Source: Hydractinia symbiolongicarpus
Taxonomy: Eukaryota; Cnidaria; Hydrozoa; Anthoathecata; Hydractiniidae
Length of the DNA stretch: 64,000 bases
Reading direction: 5' to 3'
Assembly (NCBI RefSeq): GCF_029227915.1
Contig: NC_079875.1
Coordinates: 40,631,201 to 40,695,200, forward strand
In this document: piece after piece, positions 24,659 to 38,012 of the stretch
How positions within the stretch are numbered: the first letter of the stretch is position 1
Layout of the letters: every line of letters starts with the position of its first letter
The notes under the pieces: generated by a model
What the model was told of the DNA's origin: nothing
Database searches by the model: none
The model's input: the letters and a program-made list of their open reading frames with translations, nothing else
Made by a program: the position numbers and the translations under genes

Positions 24659-27600
24659 GACGCTGAATAAAAGAGGTTTAATCGCCGGTAAACGAAAACC
24701 CGCCATTTCCCGTAAACCCCGGACTCGGCCCGTATAGTCAAAAGTATACAAAGAAAGTACCCAGGGAGTAAACTCATTTCCCGAACGATTTTTTAAATTA
24801 TTTTTTCACCACTAAAACGCATGAGACTTGTAGTTTTCAGAAATGTTTTCATTTTTGATGAGACGCTTAATGAAAGTGGTTTAATCGCCGGCAAACGAAA
24901 ACCCGCAATTTCCCGTAAATCCCGGGCTTGGCCTGTATAGCCGAATGTATACAAAGAAAGTAACCTGTGAGTAAACTCATTTCCAAAACGATTTTTTAAA
25001 TTATCTTTTCACCACTAAAACGCATGAGACTTGTAGTTTTCAAAAATGTTTTCATTTTTGATGAGACGCTTAATGAAAGTGGTTTAATCGCCGGCAAACG
25101 AAAACCCGCAATTTCCCGTAAATCCCGGGCTTGGCCTGTATAGCCGAATGTATACAAAGAAAGTAACCTGTGAGTAAACTCATTTCCAAAACGATTTTTT
25201 AAATTATCTTTTCACCACTAAAACGCATGAGACTTGTAGTTTTCAAAAATGTTTTCATTTTTGATGAGACGCTGAATAAAAGAAGTTTAATCGCCGGCAA
25301 ACGAAAACCCGCCATTTCCCGTAAACCCCGGACTCGGCCGGTATAGTCAGAAGTATACAAAGAAAGTACCCAGGGAGTAAACTCATTTTCCGAACGATTT
25401 TTTAAATTATTTTTTCATCACTACAACGCATGAGACTTGTAGTTTTCAAAAATGATTTCATTTTTGATGAGGCGCTGAATAAAAGAAGTTTAATCGCCCT
25501 CAAACGAAAATCCGCGATTTCCCGTAAATCCCGGACTCGGCCCGTATAGTCCAAAGTATACAAAGAAAATACCCAGGGAGTAAACTCATTTCCCGAACGA
25601 TTTTTTAAATTATTTTTTCACCACTAAAACGCATGAGACTTGTAGTTTTCAAATATGTTTTCATTTTTGATGAGACGCTTAATGAAAGAGGTTTAATCGC
25701 CAGCAATCGAAATCCTGCGATTTCCCGTAAATCCCGGGCTTGGCCCGTATAGTCAAATGTATACAAAGAAAGTACCCAGGGAGTATACTCATTTCCCAAA
25801 CGATTTTTTAAATTATTTTTTCACCACTAAAACGCATGAGACTTGTAGTTTTCAAAAAAATTTTCATTTTTGATGAGACGCTGAATAAAAGAAGTTTAAT
25901 TGCCGGCAAACGAAAACCTGCGATTTCCCGTAAATCCCGGACTCGGCCCGTATAGTCAAAAGTATACAAAGAAAGTACCCAGGGAGTAAACTCATTTCCC
26001 AAACGATTTTTTATATTATTTTTTTACCACTAAACGCATGAGACTTGTAGTTTTCAAAAATGTTTTCATATTTGATGGAACGCTGAATGAAAGAAGTTTA
26101 ATCGCCGGCAAACGAAAACCCGCCATTTCCCGTAAACCCCGGACTCGGCACGTATGATCAAAAGTACACAAAGAAAGTACCCAGGGAGTATACTCATTTC
26201 CCGAACGATTTTTTAAATTATTTTTTCACCACTAAAACGCATGAGACTTGTAGTTTTCAAAAAAATTTTCATTTTTGATGAGACGCTGAATAAAAGAAGT
26301 TTAATTGCCGGCAAACGAAAACCTGCGATTTCCCGTAAATCCCGGACTCGGCCCGTATAGTCAAAAGTATACAAAGAAAGTAGCCAGGGAGTAAACTCAT
26401 TTCCCAAACGATTTTTTAAATTTTTTTTTCACCACTAAAACGCCTGAGACTTGTAGTTTTCAAAAATGTTTTCATTTTTGATGAGACGCTTAATGAAAGA
26501 AGTTTAATCGCCTGCAAACGAAAACCCGCGATTTCCCGTAAATCCCGGGCTTGGCCCGTATAGTCGAATGTATACAAAGAAAGTACCCTGTGAGTAAACT
26601 CATTTCCCGAACGATTTTTTATATTATTTTTTTACCACTAAACGCATGAGACTTGTAGTTTTCAAAAATGTTTTCATATTTGATGGAACGCTGAATGAAA
26701 GAAGTTAAATCGCCGGCAAACGAAAACCCGCCATTTCCCGTAAACCCCGGACTCGGCACGTATGATCAAAAGTACACAAAGAAAGTACCCAGGGAGTATA
26801 CTCATTTCCCGAACGATTTTTTAAATTATTTTTTCACCACTAAAACGCATGAGACTTGTAGTTTTCAAAAAAATTTTTATTTTTGATGAGACGCTGAATA
26901 AAAGAAGTTTAATTGCCGGCAAACGAAAACCTGCGATTTCCCGTAAATCCCGGACTCGGCCCGTATAGTCAAAAGTATACAAAGAAAGTACCCAGGGAGT
27001 AAACTCATTTCCAAAACGATTTTTTAAATTATTATTTTACCACTAAAGCCCATGAGACTTGTAGTTTTTAAAAATGTTTTCATTTTTGATGAGACGCTGA
27101 ATAAAAGAAGTTTAATCGCCGGCAAACGAAAACCCGCGATTTCCCGTAAATCCCGGACTCGGCCCGTATTGTCAAAAGTATACAAAGAAAGTACCCAAAG
27201 AGTAAACTCATTTCCCGAACGATTTTTTAAATTATTTTTTCACCACTAAAGCCTATGAGACTTGTAGTTTTTAAAAATGTTTTCATTTTTGATGAGACGC
27301 TGAATAAAAGAAGTTTAATTGCCGGCAAACGAAAACCTGCGATTTCCCGTAAATCCCGGACTCGGCCCGTATAGTCAAAAGTATACAAAGAAAGTACCCA
27401 GGGAGTAAACTCATTTCCCAAACGATTTTTTAAATTATTATTTTACCACTAAAGCCCATGAGACTTGTAGTTTTTAAAAATGTTTTCATTTTTGATGAGA
27501 CGCTGAATAAAAGAAGTTTAATCGCCGGCAAACGAAAACCCGCGATTTCCCGTAAATCCCGGACTCGGCCCGTATTGTCAAAAGTATACAAAGAAAGTAC

Positions 27601-27904
27601 CCAAGGAGTAAACTCATTTCCCGAACGATTTTTTAAATTATTTTTTCACCACTAAAACGCATGAGACTTGTAGTTTTCAGAAATGTTTTCATTTTTGATG
27701 AGACGCTGAATAAAAGAAGTTTAATCGCCGGCAAACGAAAACCCGCCATTTCCCGTAAACCCCGGACTCGGCCCGTATGATCAAAAGTATACAAAGAAAG
27801 TACCCAGGGAGTAAACTCATTTCCCGAACGATTTTTTAAATTATTTTTTCACCACTAAAACGCATGAGACTTGTAGTTTTCAGAAATGTTTTCATTTTTG
27901 ATGA
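24659..27904. repeat. Sixteen-monomer tandem unit (3,246 bp), copy 2
   Basis: Direct neighbour and near-identical copy of the preceding 3,246 bp. Matching stops at about 24,662 and 27,908, where copy 1 continues with GCTGAATAAAAGAGG and copy 2 with GCTTAATGAAAGTGG. This is the pattern expected of one recent unequal exchange, or of an assembly duplication. Confidence 0.92.
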
Positions 27905-30900
27905 GACGCTTAATGAAAGTGGTTTAATCGCCGGCAAAGGAAAACCCGCGATTTCCCGTACATCCCGGGCTTGGCCCGTATAGTCGAATGTATACAAAGA
28001 AAGTTCCCTGTGAGTAAACTCATTTCCAAAACGATTTTTTAAATTATCTTTTTACCACTAAAACGCATGAGACTTGTAGTTTTCAAAAATGTTTTCATTT
28101 TTGATGAGACGCTGAATAAAAGAAGTTTAATCGCCGGCAAACGAAAACCCGCCATTTCCGGTAAACCCCGGACTCGGCCCGTATGATCAAAAGTATACAA
28201 AGAAAGTACCCAGGGAGTAAACTCATTTCCCGAACGATTTTTTAAATTATTTTTTCACCACTAAAACGCATGAGACTTGTAGTTTTCAAAAAAATTTTCA
28301 TTTTTGATGAGACGCTGAATAAAAGAAGTTTAATTGCCGGCAAACGAAAACCTGCGATTTCCCGTAAATCCCGGACTCGGCCCGTATAGTCAAAAGTATA
28401 CAAAAAAAGTACCCAGGGAGTAAACTCATTTCCCAAACGATTTTTTAAATTATTACTTTACCACTAAAGCCCATGAGATTTGTAGTTTTTAAAAATGTTT
28501 TCATTTTTGATGAGACGCTGAATAAAAGAAGTTTAATCGCCGGCAAAGGAAAACCCGCCATTTCCTGTAAATCCCGGACTCGGCCCGTATAGTCAAAAGT
28601 ATACAAAGAAAGTACCCAGGGAGTAAACTCATTTCCCGAACGATTTTTTAAATTATTTTTTCACCACTAAAGCCCATGATACTTGTAGTTTTTAAAAATG
28701 TTTTCATTTTTGATGAGACGCTTAATGAAAGAAGTTTAATTGCCGGCAAACGAAAACCCGCGATTTCCCGTAAATCCCGGGCTTGGCCCGTATAGTCAAA
28801 TGTATACAAAGAAAGTACCCTGTGAGTAAACTCATTTCCCGAACGATTTTTTATATTATTTTTTTACCACTAAACGCATGAGACTTGTAGTTTTCAAAAA
28901 TGTTTTCATTTTTGATGAGACGCTTAATGAAAGAAGTTTAATCGCCGGCAAACGAAAACCCGCGATTTCCCGTAAATCCCGGGCTTGGCCCGTATAGTCG
29001 AATGTATACAAAGAAAGTACCCTGTGAGTAAACTCATTTCCCGAACGATTTTTTATATTATTTTTTTACCACTAAACGCATGAGACTTGTAATTTTCAAA
29101 AATGTTTTCATATTTGATGGAACGCTGAATGAAAGAAGTTTAATCGCCGGCAAACGAAAACCCGCCATTTCCCGTAAACCCCGGACTCGGCACGTATGAT
29201 AAAAAGTATACAAAGAAAGTACCCAGGGAGTATACTCATTTCCCGAACGATTTTTTAAATTATTTTTTCACCACTAAAACGCATGAGACTTGTAGTTTTC
29301 AAAAAATTTTTCATTTTTGATGAGACGCTGAATAAAAGAAGTTTAATTGCCGGCAAACGAAAACCTGCGGTTTCCCGTAAATCCCGGACTCGGCCCGTAT
29401 AGTCAAAAGTATACAAAGAAAGTACCCAGGGAGTAAACTCATTTCCCAAACGATTTTTTAAATTATTATTTTACCACTAAAGCCCATGAGACTTGTAGTT
29501 TTTAAAAATGTTTTCATTTTTGATGAGACGCTGAATAAAAGAAGTTTAATCGCCGGCAAACGAAAACCCGCGATTTCCCGTAAATCCTGGACTCGGCCCG
29601 TATAGTCAAAAGTATACAAAGAAAGTACCCAGGGAGTAAACTCATTTCCCGAACGATTTTTTAAATTATTTTTTCACCACTAAAGCCTATGAGACTTGTA
29701 GTTTTTAAAAATGTTTTCATTTTTGATGAGACGCTTAATGAAAGAGGTTTAATCGCCGGCAAACGAAAACAAGCGATTTCCCCTAAATCCCGGGCTTGGC
29801 CCGTATAGTCGAATGTATACAATGAAAGTACCTTGTGAGTAAACTCACTTCCAGAACGATTTTTTAAATTATTTTTTCACCACTAAAACGCATAATACTT
29901 GTTGTTTTCAAAAATGTTTTCATTTTTGATGAGACGCTGAATAAAAGAAGTTTAATCGCCGGCAAACGAAAACCTGCGATTTCCCGTGAATCCCGGACTC
30001 GGCCCGTATAGTCAGAAGTATACAAAGAAAGTACCCAGGGAGTAAACTCATTTTCCGAACGATTTTTTAAATTATTTTTTCACCACTAAAACGCATGAGA
30101 CTTGTAGTTTTCAGAAATGTTTTCATTTTTGATGAGACGCTGAATAAAAGAAGTTTAATCGCCGGCAAAGGAAAACCCGCGATTTCCCGTAAATCCCGGG
30201 CTTGGCCCGTATAGTCGAATGTATACAAAGAAAGTTCCCTGTGAGTAAACTCATTTCCAAAACGATTTTTTAAATTATTTTTTCACCACTAAAACGCATG
30301 AGACTTGTAGTTTTCAAAAATGTTTTCATTTTTGATGAGACGCTGAATAAAAGAAGTTTAATCGCCGGCGAAGGAAAACCCGCCATTTCTCGTAAACCCG
30401 GGACTCGGCCCGTATGATCAAAAGTATACAAAGAAAGTACCCAGGGAGTAAACTCATTTCCCGAACGATTTTTTAAATTATTTTTTCACCACTAAAGCCC
30501 ATGAGACTTGTAGTTTTTAAAAATGTTTTCATTTTTGATGAGACGCTGAATAAAAGAAGTTTAATCGCCGGCAAACGAAAACCTGCGATTTCCCGTGAAT
30601 CCCGGACTCGGCCCGTATAGTCAAAAGTATACAAAGAAAGTACCCAGTGAGTAAACTCATTTCCTGAACGATTTTTTAAATTATTATTTTACCACTAAAG
30701 CCCATGAGACTTTTTGTTTTTAAAAATGTTTTCATTTTTGATGAGACGCTGAATAAAAGAAGTTTAATCGCCGGCAAACGAAAACCCGCGACTTCCCGTA
30801 AATCCCGGACTCGGCCCGTATAGTCAAAAGTATACAAAGAAAGTACCCAGGGAGTAAACTCATTTCCCGAACGATTTTTTAAATTATTTTTTCACCACTA

Positions 30901-31515
30901 AAGCCTATAAGACTTGTAATTTTTAAAAATGTTTTCATTTTTGATGAGACGCTTAATGAAAGTGGTTTAATCGCCGTCAAACGAAAACCCTCCATTTCCC
31001 GCAAACCCCGGACTCGGCCCGTATAGTCAAAATTGTACAAAGAAAGTACCCAGGGAGTAAACTCATTCTCCGAACGATTTTTTAAATTATTTTTTCACCA
31101 CTAAAACGCATGAGACTTGTAGTTTTCAAAAATGTTTTCATTTTTGATGAGACGCTTAATGAAAGAGGTTTAATCGCCGGCAAACGAAAACAAGCGATTT
31201 CCCCTAAATCCCGGGCTTGGCCCGTATAGTCGAATGTATACAATGAAAGTACCCTGTGAGTACACTAACTTCCAGAACGATTTTTTAAATTATTTTTTCA
31301 CCACTAAAACGCATAAGACTTGTTGTTTTCAAAAATGTTTTCATTTTTGATGAGACGCTGAATAAAAGAAGTTTAATCGCCGGCAAACGAAAACCTGCGA
31401 TTTCCCGTGAATCCCGGACTCGGCCCGTATAGTCAAAAGTATACAAAGAAAGTACCCAGGGAGTAAACTTATTTCCCGAACGATTTTTTAAATTATTTTT
31501 TCACCACTAAAACGC
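27905..31515. repeat. Mixed block, source-like segment for distant copies
   Basis: Carries a segment at about 28,447-29,280 with TTACTTTACCACTAAAG, GGCAAAGGAAAACCCG plus TTTCCTGTAAATC, then CATATTTGATGGAACG and ATGATAAAAAGTATAC in that order; the same order appears at about 52,184 and 62,130. From 29,741 on, monomers with AACAAGCGATTTCCCC occur at 29,771 and 31,192 (1,421 bp apart). No gene seen. Confidence 0.8.
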
Positions 31516-34500
31516 ATGAGACTTGTAGTTTTCAAAAATGTTTTCATTTTTGATGAGACGCTGAATAAAAGAAGTTTAATCGCCGGCAAACGAAAACCTG
31601 CGATTTCCCGTAAATCCCGGCCTTGGCCCGTATAGTCGAATGTATACAAAGAAAGTACCCTGTGAGTAAACTCATTTCCAGAACGATTTTTTAAATTATT
31701 TTTTCACCACTAAAACGCATAAGACTTGTAGTTTTCAAAAATGTTTTCATTTTTGATGAGACGCGAAATAAAAAGAAGTTTAATCGCCGGCAAACGAAAA
31801 CCTGCGATTTACCGTAAATCCCGGGCTTGGCCCGTATAGTCAAAAGTATACAAAGAAAGTACCCAGGAAGTAAACTCATTTCCCGAACGATTTTTTAAAC
31901 TATTTTTTCACCACTAAAACGCTGGAGACTTGTAGTTTTCAAATTTTTTTTCATTTTTGATGAGACGCTGAATAAAAGAAGTTTAATCGCCGGCAAACGA
32001 AAACCTGCGATTTCCCGTTAATCCCGGACTCGGCCCGTATAGTCAAAAGTATACAAAGAAAGTACCCAGGGAGTAAACTCATTTCCCGAACGATTTTTTA
32101 AAATATTTTTTCACCACTAAAGCCTATGAGACCTGTAGTTTTTAAAAATGTTTTCATTTTTGATGAGACGCTTAATGAAAGAGGTTTAATCGCCGTCAAA
32201 CGAAAACCCGCCATTTCCCGTAAACCCCGGACTCGGCCCGTATAGTCAAAAGTGTACAAAGAAAGTACCCAGGGAGTAAACTCATTCTCCGAACGATTTT
32301 TTAAATTATTTTTTCACCACTAAAACGCATGAGACTTGTAGTTTTCAAAAATGTTTTCATTTTTGATGAGACGCTTAATGAAAGAGGTTTAATCGCCAGC
32401 AAACGAAAACAAGCGATTTCCCCTAAATTCCGGGCTTGGCCCGTATAGTCGAATGTATACATTGAAAGTACCCTGTGAGTAAACTCACTTCCAGAACGAT
32501 TTTTTAAATTATTTTTTCACCACTAAAACGCATAATACTTGTTGTTTTCAAAAATGTTTTCATTTTTGATGAGACGCTGAATAAAAGAAGTTTAATCGCC
32601 GGCAAACGAAAACCTGCGATTTCCCGTGAATCCCGGACTCGGCCCGTATAGTCAAAAGTATACAAAGAAAGTACCCAGGGAATAAACTCATTTTCCGAAC
32701 GATTTTTTAAATTATTTTTTCACCACTAAAACGCATGAGACTTGTAGTTTTCAGAAATGTTTTCATTTTTGATGAGACGCTGAACAAAAGAAGTTTAATC
32801 GCCGGCAAAGGAAAACCCGCGATTTCCCGTAAATCCCGGGCTTGGCCCGTATAGTCGAATGTATACAAAGAAAGTTCCCTGTGAGTAAACTCATTTCCAA
32901 AACGATTTTTTAAATTATTATTTTACCACTAAAGCCCATGAGATTTGTAGTTTTCAAAAATGTTTTCATTTTTGATGAGACGCTGAATAAAAGAAGTTTA
33001 ATCGCCGGCAAACGAAAACCTGCGATTTCCCGTAAATCCCGGCCTTGGCCCGTATAGTCGAATGTATACAAAGAAAGTACCCTGTGAGTAAACTATTTCC
33101 AGAACGATTTTTTAAATTATTTTTTCACCACTAAAACGCATAAGACTTGTAGTTTTCAAAAATGTTTTCATTTTTGATGAGACGCGAAATAAAAAGAAGT
33201 TTGATCGCCGGCAAACGAAAACCTGCGATTTACCGTAAATCCCGGGCTTGGCCCGTATAGTCAAAAGTATACAAAGAAAGTACCCAGGAAGTAAACTCAT
33301 TTCCCGAACGATTTTTTAAACTATTTTTTCACCACTAAAACGCTGGAGACTTGTAGTTTTCAAATTTTTTTTCATTTTTGATGAGACGCTGAATAAAAGA
33401 AGTTTAATCGCCGGCAAACGAAAACCTGCGATTTCCCGTTAATCCCGGACTCGGCCCGTATAGTCAAAAGTATACAAAGAAAGTACCCAGGGAGTAAACT
33501 CATTTCCCGAACGATTTTTTAAAATATTTTTTCACCACTAAAGCCTATGAGACCTGTAGTTTTTAAAAATGTTTTCATTTTTGATGAGACGCTTAATGAA
33601 AGAGGTTTAATCGCCGTCAAACGAAAACCCGCCATTTCCCGTAAACCCCGGACTCGGCCCGTATAGTCAAAAGTGTACAAAGAAAGTACCCAGGGAGTAA
33701 ACTCATTCTCCGAACGATTTTTTAAATTATTTTTTCACCACTAAAACGCATGAGACTTGTAGTTTTCAAAAATGTTTTCATTTTTGATGAGACGCTTAAT
33801 GAAAGAGGTTTAATCGCCGGCAAACGAAAACAAGCGATTTCCCCTAAATTTCGGGCTTGGCCCGTATAGTCGAATGTATACATTGAAAGTACCCTGTGAG
33901 TAAACTCACTTCCAGAACGATTTTTTAAATTATTTTTTCACCACTAAAACGCATAATACTTGTTGTTTTCAAAAATGTTTTCATTTTTGATGAGACGCTG
34001 AATAAAAGAAGTTTAATCGCCGGCAAACGAAAACCTGCGATTTCCCGTGAATCCCGGACTCGGCCCGTATAGTCAAAAGTATACAAAGAAAGTACCCAGG
34101 GAGTAAACTCATTTTCCGAACGATTATTTAAATTATTTTTTCACCACTAAAACGCATGAGACTTGTAGTTTTCAGAAATGTTTTCATTTTTGATGAGACG
34201 CTGAATAAAAGAAGTTTAATCGCCGGCAAAGGAAAACCCGCGATTTCCCGTAAATCCCGGGCTTGGCCCGTATAGTCGAATGTATACAAAGAAAGTTCCC
34301 TGTGAGTAAACTCATTTCCAAAACGATTTTTTAAATTATTTTTTCACCACTAAAACGCATGAGACTTGTAGTTTTTAAAAATGTTTTCATTTTTGATGAG
34401 ACGCTGAATAAAAGAAGTTTAATCGCCGGCAAAGGAAAACCCGCCATTTCTCGTAAACCCGGGACTCGGCCCGTATGATCAAAAGTATACAAAGAAAGTA

Positions 34501-35150
34501 CCCAGGGAGTAAACTCATTTCCCGAACGATTTTTTAAATTATTTTTTCACCACTAAAACGCATGAGACTTGTAGTTTTCAAAAATGTTTTCATTTTTGAT
34601 GAGACGCTGAATAAAAGAAGTTTAATCGCCGGCAAACGAAAACCTGCGATTTCCCGTAAATCCCGGCCTTGGCCCGTATAGTCGAATGTATTCAAAGAAA
34701 GTACCCTGTGAGTAAACTCATTTCCAGAACGATTTTTTAAATTATTTTTTCACCACTAAAACGCATAAGACTTGTAGTTTTCAAAAATGTTTTCTTTTTT
34801 GATGAGACGCTAAATAAAAAGAAGTTTAATCGCCGGCAAACGAAAACCTGCGATTTACCGTAAATCCCGGGCTTGGCCCGTATAGTCAAAAGTATACAAA
34901 GAAAGTACCCAGGAAGTAAACTCATTTCCCGAACGATTTTTTAAACTATTTTTCACCACTAAAACGCTGGAGACTTGTAGTTTTCAAATTTTTTTTCATT
35001 TTTGATGAGACGCTGAATAAAAGAAGTTTAATCGCCGGCAAACGAAAACCTGCAATTTCCCGTTAATCCCGGACTCGGCCCGTATAGTCAAAAGTATACA
35101 AAGAAAGTACCCAGGGTGTAAACTCATTTCCCGAACGATTTTTTAAATTA
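31516..35150. repeat. Seven-monomer higher-order repeat, about 1,422 bp
   Basis: Copy 1 is 31,516-32,937 and copy 2 is 32,938-34,359. Shared private variants include CGGCCTTGG (31,619; 33,041), GCTGGAGACTTG with a T-rich run that destroys the hairpin (31,921; 33,342) and GTATACATTGAAAG (near 32,455; 33,876). A partial third copy of about three monomers runs from 34,562 to about 35,150 after one extra monomer (spacing 1,624 bp). Confidence 0.85.
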
Positions 35151-36388
35151 TTATTTAACCACTATAAAGCCCATGAGACTTGTAGTTTTCAAAAATGTTT
35201 TTATTTTTGATGAGACTCTGATTAAAAGAAGTTGAATCGCCGGCAAACGAAAACCCGCCATTTCCCGTAAAGCCCGGGCTTGGCCCGTGTAGTCAAAAGT
35301 ATACAAAAAAAGTACCCAGGGAGTAAACTCATTTCCCGAACGATTTTTATATTATTTTTTAACCACTAAAACGCATGAGACTTGTAGTTTTCAAAAATGT
35401 TTTCATTTTTGATGAGACGCTGAATAAAAGAAGTTTAATGGCCGGCAAACGAAAACCCGCGATTTCCCGTAAATCCCAGGCTTGGCCCGTATAGTCAAAA
35501 AAATACAAAGAAAGTACCCAGGGAGTAAACTCATTTCCCCAACGATTTTTCAAATTATTTTTTCACCACTAAAACGCATGAGACTTGTAGTTTTCAAACT
35601 TGTTTTTATTTTTGATGATACGCTGAATAAAAGAAGTTTAATCGCCGGCAAACAAAAACCCGCGATTTCCCGTAAATCCCGGGCTTGGCCCGTATAGTTG
35701 AATGTATATAAAGAAAGTACCCAGGGAGTAAACTGATTTCCCGGACGTTTTTTCAAATTATTTCTGCACCACTAGAACGAATGAGACTTGTAGTTTTCAA
35801 AAATGTTTTCATTTTTAATGAGACGCTTAATGAAAGAGGTTTAATCGCCGGCAAACGAAATCCCGCGATTTCCCGTAAATCCCAGGCTTGTCCTGTATAG
35901 TCGAATGTATACAAAGAAAGTACCCTGTGAGTAAACTCATTTCCAGAACGATTTTTTAAATTATCTTTTCACCACTAAATCGCATGAGACTTGTACTTTT
36001 CAAAAATGTTTTCATTTTTGATCAGACGCTGAATAAAAGAAGTTTAATCGCCGGCAAACGAAAACCTGCGATTTCCCGTAAATCCCAGACTCGGCCGTAT
36101 AGTCAAAAGTATACGAAGAAAGTACCCAGGAAGTAAACTCATTTCCCGAACGATTTTTTAAATTATTATTTCACCACTAAAGCCCATGAGACTTGTAATT
36201 TTTAAAAATGTTTTCATTTTTGATGAGACGCTAAATAAAAGGAGTTTAATCGCCAGCAAACGAAAACCCGCCATTACCCGTAAACCCCGGACTCGGCCCG
36301 TATAGTCAAAAGTATACAAAGAAAGTACCCAGGGATTAAACTCATTTCCCGAACGATTTTTTAAATTATTTTTTCACCACTAAAACGC
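35151..36388. repeat. Island of left-type monomers
   Basis: Monomers here have features otherwise confined to the first 17 kb: CTGCACCACTAGAACG near 35,764, GTATATAAAG at 35,704 and GTCAAAAAAATACAAAG near 35,494. They sit between the seven-monomer and dimer blocks. Either an ancient remnant or a copied-in segment. Confidence 0.7.
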
Positions 36389-38012
36389 ATGAGACTTGTA
36401 GATTTCAAAAATGTTTTCATTTTTGATGAGACGCTGAATAAAAGAAGTTTAATCGCCGGCAAACGAATATCTGCGATTTCCCGTAAATCCCGGACTCGGC
36501 CTGTAAAGTCAAAAGTATACAAAGAAAGTACCCAGGGTGGAAACTCATTTCCCGAACAATTTTTTAAATTATTATTTCACCACTAAAGCCCATGAGACTT
36601 GTAGTTTTTAAAAATGTTTTCATTTTTGATGAGACGCTGAATAAAAGAAGTTTAATCGCCGGCAAACGAAAACCCGCGACTTCCCGTAAATCCCGGACTC
36701 GGCCCGTATAGTCAAAAGTATACAAAGAAAGTATCCAGGGAGTAAACTCATTTCCAAAACGATTTTTTAAATTATTTTTTCACCTCTAAAACGCATGAGA
36801 CTTGCAGTTTTCAAAAATGTTTTCATTTTTGATGAGACGCCTAATGAAAGAGGTTTAATCGCCGGCAAACGAAATCCCGCGATTTCCCGTAAATCCCGGA
36901 CTCGGCCTGTAAAGTCAAAAGTATACAAAGAAAGTACCCAGGGTGTAAACTCATTTCCCGAACGATTTTTTAAATTATTATTTCACCACTAAAGCCCATG
37001 AGACTTGTAGTTTTTAAAAATGTTTTCATTTTTGATGAGACGCTGAATAAAAGAAGTTTAATCGCCGGCAAACGAAAACCCACGACTTCCCGTAAATCCC
37101 GGACTCGGCCCGTATAGTCAAAAGTATACAAAGAAAGTATCCAGGGAGTAAACTCATTTCCAAAACGATTTTTTAAATTATCTTTTCACCTCTAAAACGC
37201 ATGAGACTTGCAGTTTTCAAAAATGTTTTCATTTTTGATGAGACGCTTAATGAAAGAGGTTTGATCGCCGGCAAACGAAATCCCGCGATTTCCCGTAAAT
37301 CTCGGACTCGGCCTGTAAAGTCAAAAGTATACAAAGAAGGTACCCAGGGTGTAAACTCATTTCCCGAACGATTTTTTAAATTATTATTTCACCACTAAAG
37401 CCCATGAGACTAGTAGTTTTTAAAAATGTTTTCATTTTTGATGAGACGCTGAATAAAAGAAGTTTAATTACCGGCAAACGAAAACCCGCGACTTCCCGTA
37501 AATCCCGGACTCGGCCCGTATAGTCAAAAGTATACAAAGAAAGTATCCAGGGAGTAAACTCATTTCCAAAAAGGATTTTTTAAATTATCTTTTCACCTCT
37601 AAAACGCATGAGACTTGCAGTTTTCAAAAATGTTTTCATTTTTGATGAGACGCTTAATGAAAGAGGTTTAATCGCCGGCAAACAAAATCCCGCGATTTCC
37701 CGTAAATCCCGGACTCAGCCTGTAAAGTCAAAAGTATACAAAGAAAGTACACAGGGGGTACCTCATTTCCTGAACGATTTTTTAAATTATTATTTCACCA
37801 CTAAAGCCCATGAGACTTGTAGTTTTTAAAAATGTTTTCATTTTTGATGAGACGCTGAATAAAAGAAGTTTAATCGCCGGCAAACGAAAACCCACGACTT
37901 CCCGTAAATCCCGGACGCGGCCCGTATAGTCAAAAGTATACAAAGAAAGTATCCAGGGAGTAAACTCATTTCCAAAACGATTTTTTAAATTATCTTTTCA
38001 CCTCTAAAACGC
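36389..38012. repeat. Dimer higher-order repeat, 406 bp
   Basis: Four dimers starting at 36,389, 36,795, 37,201 and 37,608. Odd monomers have CACCTCTAAAACGC upstream (from the second dimer on), ACTTGCAGTTTTC and GCCTGTAAAGTC; even monomers have GCGACTTCCCG or ACGACTTCCCG and AAGTATCCAGGG. The last dimer has one extra A before its odd monomer (CCAAAAAGG). A fifth odd-type monomer follows from about 38,013 but turns into a class B sequence. Confidence 0.88.

Noticed and set aside
21413-27904. Assembly artefact as the default explanation for long near-identical units
   Set aside because: Copies carry separate small differences and several duplication sizes coexist, which argues for real biology, though it cannot be excluded without reads; kept as a caveat in the finding.
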